Shown one piece after another: positions 1 to 12,535 of a stretch of 64,000 nt of DNA. Each line of letters starts with the position of its first letter. Position 1 is the first letter of the stretch. The notes beneath the pieces are model-generated. The model searched no databases. It was not told the origin of the DNA and worked only from the letters and a program-made list of their open reading frames with translations. The stretch is taken from the NCBI RefSeq assembly GCF_009905375.1, contig NC_133647.1, positions 133,006,088 through 133,070,087 of the forward strand, given 5' to 3'. This stretch comes from Apium graveolens (Eukaryota; Streptophyta; Magnoliopsida; Apiales; Apiaceae). The position numbers and the translations under genes are program-made.

Positions 1-555
1 CTTCTCAGTTTACATGAAATAAAAAGGAGATAAAAGAACGAATTTAAGAGAATTATATCAAAATATATGATCAAAAAATATGTGGCTTGGAAACTACCTC
101 TGAACTATAGAGGTTTATCACCGGAGAAAAACACATATACATGTATATTATCAATATCAAGTATTATCGCATCGCAATTCACGTTCCTGGATATTTTTGC
201 TATTCTATCCATCATTCTATGGACCCATGCTCTTACTCGAGCTTATAAACAATCACCTTTGAAACTCCCTCGACATCGAAAATCAAATATGGGATTTCAT
301 TCTAGACATCGTCATTACTAGAATTCTATGCTTGCCCCACAACCTTCCTCGTATAGTAATACGACTCTGTCGATAAGAAGGAATAAATATTCAATAGGTA
401 AATAATTGACTTAGTTAGTCTACCAATGATAACTTATACATCACCATGACCCGATTAGTGGTACTCAATCTCAACATCCTTTACAATACAACTCTCACAG
501 TTGTTATCGTTTCATTAATCGAAGAATCATTGCTACATTACTATGGTCCACTGCT
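1..555 (-). pseudogene. Element A internal segment, left-most visible piece
   Basis: The reverse complement matches about 8650-9235 of E1, for example the blocks around CCTCTATAGTTCAGAGGTAG and the end CTTCTCAGTTTAC. In a complete element this lies between RNase H and the integrase C-terminal part, but no domain is recognisable here and every frame is broken. The 84-residue plus-strand ORF at 67-321 is antisense to the element and is not considered a gene. The segment ends at the CTGCT target site where E1 inserted. Confidence 0.75.
551..555. repeat. Target-site duplication CTGCT, left copy, of E1
   Basis: CTGCT directly precedes the TGTAATAACCCC start of the E1 5' LTR and recurs directly after the 3' LTR end TGTTACA at 14681-14685. 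With one copy removed, the flanks join into the sequence expected from E1 itself near 8660-8690 in reverse orientation. Confidence 0.95.
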
Positions 556-2643
556 TGTAATAACCCCAATTTTTGGAAATTTTTGAAACCCTTATGAATA
601 GTGATTTTGCAGATTATGCTGAATGAGAAAACTTTTCATGCCACACTATGTAGGGGTTCTTTTATTGATCTTCTGAGATATTATTAGTACTCTATGTGGT
701 ATATAAGTGTATGTAAAGATCGTCAGAATCCAAATCCGAACACTTTGATTTTTCCCGAAAATCCACCAGATATCGAAAGAATTGAGTATAAGGTAACAGG
801 ATAAAAAGGATTTAAATTCAAGGATTTTAATAGAGGATCATAAAAGGAATATAATGTATTGAGAAAGGTTAAAGGGAACCCAAGTAATAAGATCCCGGGT
901 ATGATCCCTCAAACGATAAACGAGAACGAAAGTTAAGCGAACCGTATAACAGATCAGCGGTCATTAGGTAAGCAATTAGGAGTTAATCAAGGGGTTAGTG
1001 GATGATGATGTCATCACACCAACAAGAAGAAGACAAGTATGGAAGATGACATAAGCATGGTGACTTAAGCATGACAAAAAGGAGGGATTGGTTGGTTGAT
1101 TGTGGACCATTCATTCTTTACCATGGTAAAAAGTTAATTAAACAAACAAGGTGGATCAACCAAGCCAAAAACAAATCATAACAACAAAAAACACAAAACA
1201 CTCCATTTCTTCAAGGAAGCTCTCGGCTTCTTTTATCAAAAATGAAGATCCAAGCTCCACCACTTACTATTTGGCAAGGTATTTATCTAAGCTTCCCCAT
1301 GGATAGTTACATACTTCCTATAAGTTTAAGCTTCTAATTCCAAGCCAATCTTTTTTTATAAATCAAGGAAGAAGATGGTGAATAGTAACTTTCAAAAAAT
1401 AACTTTAGTTTTCCTGAATTTTTACGAAAGTTTAAGGTTATACAAGCAAGGATCAAGGTTCTTTTAGGCATTCAAAGCTCTTGTGTTCTGTTAAGAAGCT
1501 TCAAGAAGGTATAAACTCCAAACCCTAGCTTTTAGTTTTGAGTATTTAGGAATGGTTATGATTGATATAGGATATGTGAATCATGATGCTTGTTTGTTTA
1601 AAGTTTGGTTGAGTTGTAGAGGATAGTTGGTTTTGTAATGTTTTGGAGTTGTAATTCTTGGAGTATTGATTAATGAACTTAAGTATAGCTTAAATTCAAG
1701 TTTAAGAATAAGTATAAATTGTTAATGTTGAGTTGATTGGGGCTGTTATGATGTAGTATGGATGGAGTTTTGATTGGGTTGTGAATTGGGATTGATTGGT
1801 GGTTGTTTTGGAATGGTTTAAATTTGGGAAATCGCGTAAACATAGCCGTCGTAATGTCCGATTTACTTTAGACTGCTTTTGTTCATAACATTAGGACCCG
1901 AGAACTCCCTGCTAGGTTTTGACCATTGCCATGTTTAGATAGTTCATGTTACGAGCTTCGTTTTGATATGTGGTTCGTTTGATTCCGATGTACGGTTTAG
2001 GAGAAACGGCCGTTTTAAGTAACGACGTTTCACGAACGAAACATTACCCCTCGCCTTACTTTGAAACATAGGTTAAAGACCTAAAAAGGGTTAATTAGTG
2101 TATGAAACATTTATGTAAGGTGTAATAGGCAGTTGGTAAGACACTTGCGAAAGAATCGCCTTAAAACTCGTAATGGTTAATTTATTTAAAATGGTGGAGC
2201 CAAGGGTACTCGAGCGACTTAAGTGAATCGTTAAGCGCGAAAGCGAACATTAGGACTCTACATGGTTAAAGTCTAGTTTCTTAAGCGACCGGGGTCTAAT
2301 TCCGACTTATGTTGTTATTCATAGGTTATCGGACCCACTCTAAGCTTAAGTCTATCCGGGAGCACTCAGGCAAGTTTTCTATCCGTTATACTGTTGTTGT
2401 GATGTATACATTTGTACATGCATTATCTTGTAATAGATGCATAATGGTTATTTAGCAAATTCTTGCGATATATTGTAGCATGTGATATGGTATATATGCA
2501 TGCCTGTTTCGTATTCTTGACGCATATATCTGTTGATTCAGTTGATAATACCTATGCTAGAGATAAGCGGTATTTGCGTATACCCTTAGTATAGGGGATC
2601 AAAAGGTGAACTTTTTCTAAAACCGGGAGTCGAGGCTCCCGAG

Positions 2644-2648
<5 letters not shown>

Positions 2649-2692
<44 letters not shown>
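2649..2692. repeat. (TA)n microsatellite in E1 5' LTR
   Basis: An uninterrupted TA tract of roughly 44 bp ending in TATAAATAG. The 3' LTR has about 32 bp at 12500-12531 and the solo LTR about 24 bp at 19249-19272, so the tract length is unstable among copies. Confidence 0.9.
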
Positions 2693-2697
<5 letters not shown>

Positions 2698-2740
2698 TTT
2701 TTAAAACTATGAATCAAATAAGGTTTATTCGATAACTTTA

Positions 2741-3345
2741 TTTTATTAATGAATATTATTTTGAATATTCATTCGAGAACATATGACTCCGCTTATTTTA
2801 TTAATTGAATATTATTTGAATATTCATTCGAGGGCTTATGACTCAGTTTATATTATTTAATCAATATTATTTGAATATTCATTCGAGGGCTTATGACTCA
2901 GTTATATTATTTAATGAATATTACTTGAATATTCATTCGAGGACTTATGACTCACTTTATATTATTTAATGAATATTACTTGAATATTCATTCGAGGACT
3001 TATGACTCACTTTATATTATTTAATAAATATTATTTGAATATTCATTTGAGGACCTATGACTCCGATTATTTACTGAAATATATTCTTTATTTTATTAAA
3101 GAATAAGGTGTCGATAATCAAACTTCTTTTTGATTATTCAAATAAAGATAGTACTTTCGTATAAGTATATCTTTGGTTATTTAATACTCATTTTAAGTAT
3201 AAGTTTTACAACTTCTACTTCAATTATTTGTATAAAGATTATTCTTTATGGGAATATTATTTAAATAATAATATTCAGATATTTTCTAATATATTGGGGC
3301 TGATTTACTTCATTAAATCAGCATTACTCCAAACACTTAAAGTGT
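2741..3345. repeat. Palindrome-dense tandem array in E1 5' LTR
   Basis: About six units of roughly 55-58 bp, each with inverted arms of the type AATGAATATT / AATATTCATT around a 4-5 nt centre, followed by a conserved CGAGG(A/G)CTTATGACTC spacer. Further palindromes follow: ATTCTTTA / TAAAGAAT, ATAAAG / CTTTAT, GAATATTATT / AATAATATTC and CTGATTTA / TAAATCAG. The same tract occurs at about 12585-13180 and, more diverged, at 19320-19830. Confidence 0.8.
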
Positions 3346-3570
3346 TTTCGAGTCTTCAAAAAGATTTTTAAAAGTTAGAGCGGATCCCAAAACTCATTTT
3401 TATATTTAAGATCTTCCTTTTAAAGGGGATTTAAATACTCGCTCAAAACCTGAGGGATCCGGCTCTGTGGTGTATTTTATATTCACAACAAGGTTGCGGT
3501 TTTGGTAAATGAATTGATTACTTACCCAACGTTCGGGAAGTAAGTCCATCTATTTGAGTCGGCATAAGCA

Positions 3571-3661
3571 ACATGGGCTCAGTGGGCGTCCATGAAAGTG
3601 TAAGTGGCTCAGTGGGAGTCCATCAAATGCGTAAGTGGCTGAGTGGCAATCCAGCATAAGG
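3571..3661. repeat. Three-copy 30-31 bp minisatellite in E1 5' LTR
   Basis: Three adjacent copies share the core GTGGCTCAGTGGGAGTCCA: 3571-3600, 3601-3631 and 3632-3661. The array recurs near 13411-13501 and, strongly diverged, near 20045-20135 in the solo LTR. It is non-coding. Confidence 0.8.
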
Positions 3662-4834
3662 TCCTATTGCGACCAGGGTGATGACCAGTGGGGAATTCGT
3701 CCGTCTACTAGTAGAAAAGGTTACTTATTGGTATCTTTGCCTGATCAGCAAGATATCAGGTTTATGCCAAAATTTCTTTTCTTTCCAAATTCATTGGATA
3801 TTGCAACTCTGTTCATACTTTACATGACAGAGGTTTTCAGGAAATGTATGAGAGATATATATAGGTGTATATATATATCGGGACTTAATGAAGTATCTCG
3901 TAACTTCATTTCATTCAATAATATTTCAAAGATTGAATCTATTCAAGTATTATCTTGTAGTCTCATCTATATGATGAACTTTTGAAACTAATTATAACTT
4001 GAACGGTGGTAGTTCAAGTAGTATTTGGAAAAGATATAAGTATATTGGAGTATCTTGTAACTTCATCTTTTAAACTTATATCTAGTAAATGATTATCTTA
4101 TGTATGTCAAAGATTTTCAGAAAAACGTTGAGACAAGGTTAGATATATGAGATCACCTTGCAACGATAGTTTTATACAATTATAAATTGGAACTCTGTGT
4201 ATATTATGCATGGAAGAGGACTTCCAAGATTTTGAAAAGTATATATGTATATATACTGAATATTTTGCGACTTCATCGTATTAAGATATCAAACTTGGTC
4301 CATTTCTTTTGACCAAGACTTTCATGAGTACTATGAGAAGGCTCATATATAGTTAATCATTATACATATTATTTTGGTGGGCTTGCTGCTCACCCTTGCT
4401 TTCTTCTTTCATCACACAACAAAAGATAGAAAAGATGAACAGGACCAAGCTCCCAATTCGCGAGCGGATAGGAAACGTTCCGCAGTTTCCTATAGGCGTT
4501 GATGTCGCTGTAGCTGAGGTAGGAACTACCAATAGGCTAGGCTTTCAACTTTTGATGTACCAGACTTATGTATCTTTATCAATTGTAATAATGTCAAAGA
4601 AATGTAAATCTATTCAGAAACACTTTTAAGGTGTAATGGCATATAATTTTGGAATAAAATGATTCGTGTTACTTTTGGATATTCATCTCTGAGACTATAA
4701 CTTGTGGTGTGTGTGTTTATTGTGGGGTCACAGTACAGAGTAGTTGATTGTTTATTAAGATTGGGTGTTATTAAGGGAAATGGAACTCGTAACAACCCGG
4801 ATCCCCGACCCCGGATTTGGGGGTGTTATAGAAA

Positions 4835-4846
4835 TGGTATCAGAGC
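4835..4846 (+). other. Primer-binding site of E1
   Basis: TGGTATCAGAGC lies four bases after the 5' LTR. This is the standard plant LTR-retrotransposon site complementary to the 3' end of initiator methionine tRNA. Confidence 0.9.
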
Positions 4847-5089
4847 GAAGCGTTATAAACCTCAGAGATGATGTGACGTTAAGATAGTAAGTTCACTAAG
4901 ATAATAAGAACTCTTGCCAAGTTCATAGTCGGACTACCTAACGTAGTACTGACAGTTAAAACCCTTATGGGAACCCTTATAAATATCATGATAGAAGCGT
5001 AGTTCGTTATCATATATGGTAGCGGGACTCCGAACCCTGAGGTTGAGGAGCAACAACGCGATGATGTTTTATTAAGTTAAAGGAGATCA

Positions 5090-6100
5090 GATTGTGGACC
5101 CGATAGAGCGTCCTAACACGGGACCGGATGATGTTCATATTGAGGATGTAGCGGTTGAGGATGTTGTCCTAGAAGGGAATTATCGCTAAGAAGGATCCTG
5201 TGAAGGATCCTGACAAGAATGAATAAAGGACCACTGAGGAATTGATGACCATGGTTAGGTCGACTACCAGAGGTAGGATTGGTCGGTCACTACCGGAGGT
5301 TCGTTCAAGTTTGTAAAGATAGTAGCCCCCTTTAACGCGGCTTACTCGTAAGACTGAGAAGTTGAATGGACAGAGAAATACGAGAACAACTTTCAAGAAC
5401 TGAAGCAAAGATTGGTGACGGCCCCTATGATGGCGTTGTCGGATGGAAAAGGAGATTTTGTGATGTGTAGTGACGCTTCGCATAAGGAATTAGGGTGCTT
5501 CTTATACAGCACAACAAGGTAATCGCGTACGCGTCAAGACAATTAAGGGAATATAAAATTCGATATCCCCACCCCTGAGCTTGGGCTCGTGGCAATAGTT
5601 TTGCCCTAAAGATTGGAGGCACTACTTGTATGGAGAGAAGTGCGAGAATTACCTAAGCCATAAGTGCTCTAGTACATTTTCACGCAGAAAGAGCTCAACA
5701 TGCGCCAAATGAGGTGGTTATAGCTAATCAAGGATTACGATTATGAGATTCTTTATCATTCGGGGAAAGCCAATGTGGTGGCTGATACCCTTAGTAAAAA
5801 GGAGAGACTCAAGATGATAATGTCTTTGAGAGAGTTTATAAGAGATTTTGAGAAAATATAAATAGAAGTGAAGGTAACCGGAGCCGGTACCGAAAAGCTG
5901 TTTGAGATCGCAATACAGCCTGAATTATTGGAAAAGAACATATTGTGCCAGAAAAAGTGATGAATGAAGGCAGAGAGCCAACAAATAGATAAAAGATTAA
6001 TACCGAGAAAGATGATAAGGGAATAATGAGATATTCCTACAGAATTTGGGTACCAAATGTTCAAGAGCTTAAAGATGAGATCTTAGATGAAAGCTAGTTT
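5090..6100 (+). pseudogene. E1: gag N-terminal remnant joined to an ectopic RT thumb / RNase H / integrase N-terminus block
   Basis: An acidic gag-like leader (DPIERPNTGPDD, about 5099-5135) is followed by pol remnants in shifting frames: FQELKQRLVTAP (5392-5428), the RNase H segment FVMCSDASHKELGC (5457-5498), [17 protein letters not shown] (about 5763-5813) and integrase zinc-region text ending near RIWVPNVQELK (about 6040-6075). The block stops near the first histidine of the zinc motif. It precedes the gag core, which is not normal gypsy order. A second RNase H tail and RT lie downstream in the normal place, so this is an extra copy. A shares the same join. Multiple stops and frameshifts; not translatable. 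Confidence 0.75.
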
Positions 6101-6299
6101 GAGGAATAAGATTTAGAGCAAACCCTGAACGTGATAGTCAGGGAGGTCGCCATCAAGATAGAAGGAACCCATAACATGATGAAGTGGAAAATGAGGATTT
6201 AAACTATATAGGATGACCCCGATTATGGGGAGGAGGAGGGAATGTTCAGACTAAGGAAACAGAAGTCGAGTAAGGAAAGGAGACCCGATACGGTACTCC

Positions 6300-6720
6300 T
6301 ATACGAAACTTTATGGACCTGTCTAGACAGATGTTAGACTATTATCCCCAACCACCACCCTGTGGAAATAATGCGGTGAGAAATTCTTTCAGGACCTTTA
6401 AGTCGCTAAGCTCTCAGAGTTCCAAGGAACAAGCCGACCCAGTCGAGGCAAGAGCCTGGCTAAAGGAAATATAGGAATCATTTGAGATTCTAAATGATTG
6501 ACGAATCACAAAAGACTGTTTTATCACTTACCCTCCTAAGAGAGAGGCCACCCGCTGGTGAAAGGCCAAGGAAGGCACGGAGCAAGAGATTATAATAAAC
6601 TGATTTAAGTTCAGTCAATTGTTTTCAGGAAAGTACTTCCCAAGGTTATGGAGATAGTGTAAAAGCTTTAGAGCCAGAACAAAGGCAGACGAGTATGATG
6701 AATTATGAATCTAAGTTGTA
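6300..6720 (+). pseudogene. E1: degenerate gag core
   Basis: Conceptual translation gives SFRTFKSLSSQSSKEQADP then EARAWLKEI, ESFEILND and FSQLFSGKYFP. This resembles the retrotransposon gag capsid core (the 'AWL...EKxF...L...W..F...F..KYFP' pattern of Retrotrans_gag). It is interrupted by several stops. In A the equivalent is on the minus strand near 16690-16890. It lies after the ectopic pol block, so gag is split into an N-terminal remnant and this core. Confidence 0.65.
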
Positions 6721-8190
6721 AAAGTTATCAAGATTCGTTCAGAGGACACGAATCCAGAATGACGGGATGTTTGAAATCAATGCTTATGTTGTGTTGGTTC
6801 ATGAAATAATGATAAGAGAAAGGAAAATAAAAAGAAACTGAAGTGGAAAGGAATATAAAGGTAATAGAGTTTGAGGTATGATAAGGGAGTTGGGTATGAG
6901 GAAACCCTAAAGACTCGTAGCAATAGAAATAGAAAAGTATGCATTCGTCAGGATGAGGGTGATTCACCATGAGTTAAAATTGATGGTTGAAGGCATAAGA
7001 GATACATATATGTTGTACCCCCTTCAAGTTGGAAGGATTCGGGAAACCTTGAGATAGTTCGAAGGATAAATAATGAGACGCGGATAGACCGAGGAGACAA
7101 GAAAGTAAGAAATTAGAAAATTGGATGAAGGAAGTGACCTTCAAGAGTGTGGAGTGTGAGACCGGTGGCTTGATACCCAGGAAGGAAGACGCCAGGAATG
7201 AGAGATATCCCAACCTTGAGATGACTGTTGAGATAAACAACAAAAGTAAATACGGAATTATTAAGAAGAAGTTCACGATGAACACGACCAATATCTTCCA
7301 GAACATCCTTGTTATCATTACCGAATCAGGCAAGAAAAGTGGATAACCGTTATTATCTTTTGGAGGCCATATGGATTGACCTCATTTTGGATAAGGATAT
7401 TATTATGAAATTAGGCATATAATATCGAGGTGGGAATGATTGAATAAAGACACCCTTATCAGGGATATATGACTTGATTTATCCATGGAAGGATGCATGT
7501 ACCTTTTTAAAGGTGGAATTAAGGATAGAACATCGGTAACTTAAAACGAATCCTAGGGGAATGCATAAAGGTGGGCATTTCACCCTTAATAGGGATAGTA
7601 GGAGTTTTGACAGTATGAATTGGAAAGGATTAAGGTAACAACAACCTTTAAGGATCAGTGGAGAAATTTTTCAGAAGTATATAGACAATGGTTCTAGTAT
7701 TAGTAAATGGTATTTTGATATGCCCTGTATCTAGGGAATACAGGAGGAACGATTGAAGGATAACCTTAGAGGTCTTATAAGGAGAAAGGTAATATTCAAA
7801 GTTCTCAAGAATAGAAATGTTGATAAAGGAAATATGATGTAATTATAATGATGCCAAGTGGGGCACGTGTTAAACCACGAGAAAGTATGGATCGAACCAG
7901 TAAAGGTCGAAATTGTTCAGGGCAATTAGGACCTAAGATAAAAGATGTTCTAAGTATGATTGAGAGTCAGTCGTGACAGTGATTAACCTCTAAAGACTGA
8001 GGCAATAACTTATGGAAAAATGGTGATATTTTTTTTACTCATCAGATTTTAAGGAAAACATCTTCACATAAGCTGTGATTGAAATGAGGTAGAAAAATTT
8101 ATTTGGAGGTGGTTAAAATGACATTGACTGTAAGGAAATTTTACTATCAGGAAAGGCCAAAGAGGTGGCCGGCACTTTAAAGGTAAGAGG
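6721..8190 (+). pseudogene. E1: very degenerate protease/RT/RNase H region in normal order
   Basis: No intact domain is left. Around 7865-7930 the frame reads GHVLNHEKVWIEPVKVEIVQ, which aligns with the chromovirus RT segment 'FLGHVVN.EGI.VDP.KVEAV'. The A equivalent near 15425-15480 reads GHILNHKK, a stop, then VDPMKVEI. GKAKEVAGTL at about 8150-8180 is the RNase H tail that usually reads [10 protein letters not shown]. Protease was not recognised; the 73-residue ORF 7125-7346 has no known motif. These fragments show that a second, normal-order pol exists beside the ectopic block. Confidence 0.5.
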
Positions 8191-9629
8191 ATAATTATAG
8201 GCGCTTGTGCCAAAGGAATACAGTGATGATGGTTAAAGCTATGAAGGTTGTATTATAGTTTGGAAGATTGACATTCCTTCTGATGACTGTGCAATACACA
8301 ACCGTAATAGTAGTTGGTAAAGGTTTAATTCGTGTAATCGCCATGAGCGGGCTATCTATCTCAGAAGATACTATCTTGAGATAAGCCAGGACCATGTTTC
8401 AAAAAGGACTAGATGAACCCTTGAGTTAAGTCTTCTATTTAAGGCATATGATTAAGAATGGTATTAACCTGCTATCGTTGCTTTGACTGAAACTCTTATG
8501 CAATTTTATCTACTTCATGTCATGAAAGTACGTCAGAGTTTGGAGTGTTCTTCATGAATTATGATTGGTGGTTATGTTAACTCCTTAGAAGTATTCTATA
8601 CGACATGTTTGGACTCCGTATGGTTAGATATTAAGATTTCATGGAAAGTGAATGACGACAATAGGTCAGTGGTGGACCATAGTAATGCAACAATGATTCC
8701 GCGAGTAATGAGTCGATTACAACCGTGAGAGTTGTATTGGAATGGATGTTGAGATTGAGTACCACTAATCGGGTCGTGGTGGTGTATAAGTTACCATTGA
8801 ATAGACTAATTAAGTAAATTATTTACCTATTGAATATTTATTCCTCCTTATCAATAGAGGGTCGTATGACTATACGAGAAAGGTTGCGATGCAAGCATAG
8901 AATTCTAGTAACGATGATATCTAGAATGATATCCCAGATTCGATTTTCGATGTCGAGGGAGCTTCAAAGGTGATTGTGTATAAGCTCGAGGAAGAGCAAG
9001 GGTCCATAGAATGATGGACGGAATAGCAAAAATATTTAGGCATGTGAAATACGATGCTATAATACTTGATGTTGATATAAATACATATATATTTTGTTCT
9101 CCTATGACAAACCTCTATAGTTCAGAGGTAGGTTCCAAGCCAGATATTTTGTGGCAGTATATTTTTTTATATATATACAATTCTCTTCAATTCGTTCTTT
9201 TCTCTCATTTTCATTTCATGTAAGTTGAGAAGAACAACCCTTCCAGAAGGGGAGGTATTGCCGAATGACTATCTATCTGTGTGATAGAAGCCTAGTAGGA
9301 TACCACATGTTGTTTAATTGCTTGTCAAGTACTAAAGGCTAGCCACCTTCTGTACTAACTATGCGATGTAACAAGTGTTCATGATCATAGTGATCTCTCA
9401 ATAAATTCTTTACTTCTATATGAAGGACTAAGCTTTCGAAGATAGAAGCAGCTGAAAAAGGAGTAGTAAAGTTGTGGTGGTATTCGGAATGGAAACACAT
9501 TCGATGTACTAAGGTTGACGAGGTTATTAAAAGATTATAGAACGCTAACGAGCAAAAGTATAACCAGTATAATATTAGGAACGGAAGGTAGTAGCGATTA
9601 TGAACTTGAAAAGAATGGGTATTAAGAAG
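8191..9629 (+). other. E1 internal stretch with no recognisable domain
   Basis: By position this should encode the integrase N-terminus and catalytic core, but no HHCC or DDE motif is readable. Short ORFs here (for example 9011-9223) show no known family. The same sequence lies in A at 1-555 and 14686-15165 in reverse, so it is old family sequence and not a later insertion. Confidence 0.5.
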
Positions 9630-10330
9630 CAAAAGCTCTAATGCTAAAAGCTATAATAAGAGTCTGTGCAATAGACTTGAAAGAATTTGGAATGATCACT
9701 TAACACGGATTGAGTTTTCTAACGACAATAGATCATATGTCAGTATTGAGATATCGCCTTATGAAATCCTTGAGGGAAGACAATGTCGATCTCCCTTATG
9801 TTAGGATGAAGTTGTAGAGCGCAAGATGCTCGGACCCGCAGTAGTCCAAAAGACCAAGGATATAATAGATTTAATCAGAGGACGGCTGGTAGTAGCCAAG
9901 ATGGACATAAGAAGTATGTTGATTTGACACGAAAGGACAAAGAATAGGAAGGAGGGAACATTGTATTGTTAAAAGTATTCCCTTGAAAAGAATTGATGAG
10001 GGTTGGAAAGAAAGGAAAGTTTAAGTCCACAAATTGTTGGACCCTTGGATATATTAAGACGTATTGGGGAGTTAGTATATGAGCTAGCCCTACCCCTGAA
10101 CATGTAGCAAGTTCATAACATGATTCCACGTATCAATGTTAAGTAAGTGTAATTTGGATGCCAGAAAAATAGGGGCATATGAGCGCATAAACATGCAACC
10201 AGACGTAACCTATATGGAGTAACCAGGAAGGGTTATAGATCGAAAAGGAACAAGTGCTTAAGAGAAGAGTTATCAAACTAGTCAGAATTTGATGGTAGAA
10301 CCACAATGTGGGAAAATTACGCAAGAGTTG
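9630..10330 (+). pseudogene. E1: degenerate integrase C-terminal part
   Basis: In shifting frames the text resembles the integrase core end (a PYEILEGRQCRSPL segment, compared with '[14 protein letters not shown]'), then VVQKTKDIIDLI, SLSPQIVGPLDILRRIGELVYELALP and VHNMIPRINVK. These correspond to the region between the integrase core and the chromodomain of chromoviruses, as in B ([35 protein letters not shown]). Several stops and shifts. The reverse-strand ORFs at 9875-10324 are shadows. Confidence 0.65.
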
Positions 10331-10392
10331 GAAAGTGCAATGCTAAGAAAGTATCCCTACTCATTTTCTATCTGATTCCGGGACGGAATCCT

Positions 10393-10408
10393 TTTAAGGA
10401 GGGGAGAC
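10393..10408 (+). other. Polypurine tract of E1
   Basis: TTTTAAGGAGGGGAGAC directly precedes the 3' LTR and is the expected plus-strand priming site. B has a matching TTTTAAGGAGGG on its own strand. Confidence 0.85.
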
Positions 10409-12495
10409 TGTAATAACCCCAATTTTTGGAAATTTTTGAAACCCTTATGAATAGTGATTTTGCAAATTATGCTGAATGAGAAAACTTTTCATGCCACACT
10501 ATGTAGGGGTTCTTTTATTGATCTTATGAGATATTATTAGTACTCTATGTGGTATATAAGTGTATGTAAAGATCGTCAGAATCCAAATCCGAACACTTTG
10601 ATTTTTCCCGAAAATCCACCAGTTATCGAAAGAATTGAGTATAAGGTAACAGGATAAAAAGGATTTAAATTCAAGGATTTTAATAGAGGATCATAAAAGG
10701 AATATAATGTATTGAGAAAGGTTAAAGAGAACCCAAGTAATAAGATCCCGGGTATGATCCCTCAAACGATAAACGAGAATGAAAGTTAAGCGAACCGTAT
10801 AACAGATCAGCGGTCATTAGGCAAGCAATTAGGAGTTAATCAAGGGGTTAGTGGATGATGATGTCATCACACCAACAAGAAGAAGACAAGTGTGGAAGAT
10901 GACATAAGCATGGTGACTTAAGCATGACAAAAAGGAGGGATTGGTTGGTTGATTGTGGACCATTCATTCTTTACCTTGGTAAAAAGTTAATTAAACAAAC
11001 AAGGTGGATCAACCAAGCCAAAAACAAATCATAACAACAAAAAACACAAAACACTCCATTTCTTCAAGGAAGCTCTCGGCTTCTTTTATCAAAAATGAAG
11101 ATCCAAGCTCCACCACTTACTATTTGGCAAGGTATTTATCTAAGCTTCCCCATGGATAGTTACATACTTCCTATAAGTTTAAGCTTCTAATTCCAAGCCA
11201 ATCTTTTTTTATAAATCAAGGAAGAAGATGGTGAATAGTAACTTTCAAAAAATAACTTTAGTTTTCTTGAATTTTTATGAAAGTTTAAGGTTATACAAGC
11301 AAGGATCAAGGTTCTTTTAGGCATTCAAAGCTCTTGTGTTGTGTTAAGAAGCTTCAAGAAGGTATAAACTCCAAAACCTAACTTTTAGTTTTGAGTATTT
11401 AGGAATGGTTATGATTGATATAGGATATGTGAAGCATGATGCTTGTTTGTTTAAAGTTTAGTTGAGTTGTAGAGGATAGTTGGTTTTGTAATGTTTTGGA
11501 GTTGTAATTCTTGGAGTATTGATTAATGAACTTAAGTATAGCTTAAATTCAAGTTTAAGAATAAGTATAAATTGTTAATGTTGAGTTTATTGGGGCTGTT
11601 ATGATGTAGTATGGATGGAGTTTTGATTGAATTGTGAATTGGGATTGATTGGTGGTTGTTTTGGAATGGTTTAAATTTGGGAAATCGCGTAAACATAGCC
11701 GTTGTAATGTCCGATTTACTTTAGACTGCTTTTGTTCATAACATTAGGACCCGTGAACTCCCTGCTAGGTTTTGACCATTGCCATGTTTAGATAGTTCAT
11801 GTTACGAGCTTCGTTTTGATATGTAGTCGTTTGATTCCGATGTACGGTTTAGGAGAAACGGCCGTTTTAAGTAACGACGTTTTGCGAACGAAATATTACC
11901 CCTCGCCTTACTTTGAAACATAGGTTAAAGACCTAAAAAGGGTTAATTAGTGCATGAAACATTTATGTAAGGTTTAATAGGAAGTTGGTAAGACACTTGC
12001 GAAAGAATCGCCTTAAAACTCGTAATGGTTAATTTATTTAAAATGGTGGAGCCAAGGGTACTCGAGCGACTTAAGTGAATCGTTAAGCGCGAAAGCGAAC
12101 ATTAGGACTCTAAATGGTTAAAGTCTAGTTTCTTAAGCGACCGGGGTCTAATTCCGACTTATGTTGTTATTCATAGGTTATCGGACCCACTCTAAGCTTA
12201 AGTCTATCCGGGAGCACTCAGGCAAGTTTTCTATCCGTTATACTGTTGTTGTGATGTATACATTTGTACATGCATTATCTTATGATAGATGCATAATGGT
12301 TATTTAGCAAATTCTTGCGATATATTGTAGCATGTGATATGGTATATATGCATGCCTATTTCGTATTCTTGATGCCTATATTTGTTGATTCAGTTGATAA
12401 TACCTATGCTAGAGATAAGCGGTATTTGCGTATACCCTCAGTATAGGGGATCAAAAGGTGAACTTTTTCTAAAACCGGGAGTCGAGGCTCCCGAG

Positions 12496-12535
<40 letters not shown>

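Larger units (their letters stand above)
556..4830 (+). repeat. 5' LTR of E1 (4275 bp)
   Basis: A direct repeat of 10409-14680. It contains a TA microsatellite, an array of short palindromes (about 2741-3345), a three-copy 30-bp minisatellite (3571-3661) and a conserved 3' end with GGATCCCCGACCCCGG. The ORFs at 3635-3985 and 4396-4629 lie inside it, recur with changes in the 3' copy and show no known domain. A TATAAATAG sequence at the end of the TA tract could be a core promoter, but no transcription start can be inferred. Confidence 0.93.

Noticed and set aside
2741..3070. CRISPR-like regular array
   Set aside because: Units are palindromic direct repeats without unique spacers, in a plant LTR.
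3635..3985. 116-residue ORF in the E1 LTR, partly repeated at 13476-13715
   Set aside because: It starts in a minisatellite, is not kept at full length in the 3' LTR, and has no known domain. Recurrence is explained by LTR duplication.
4835..4846. tRNA gene fragments suggested by Met-tRNA complementarity
   Set aside because: Only about 12 bases at LTR borders match; these are primer-binding sites, not tRNA genes.
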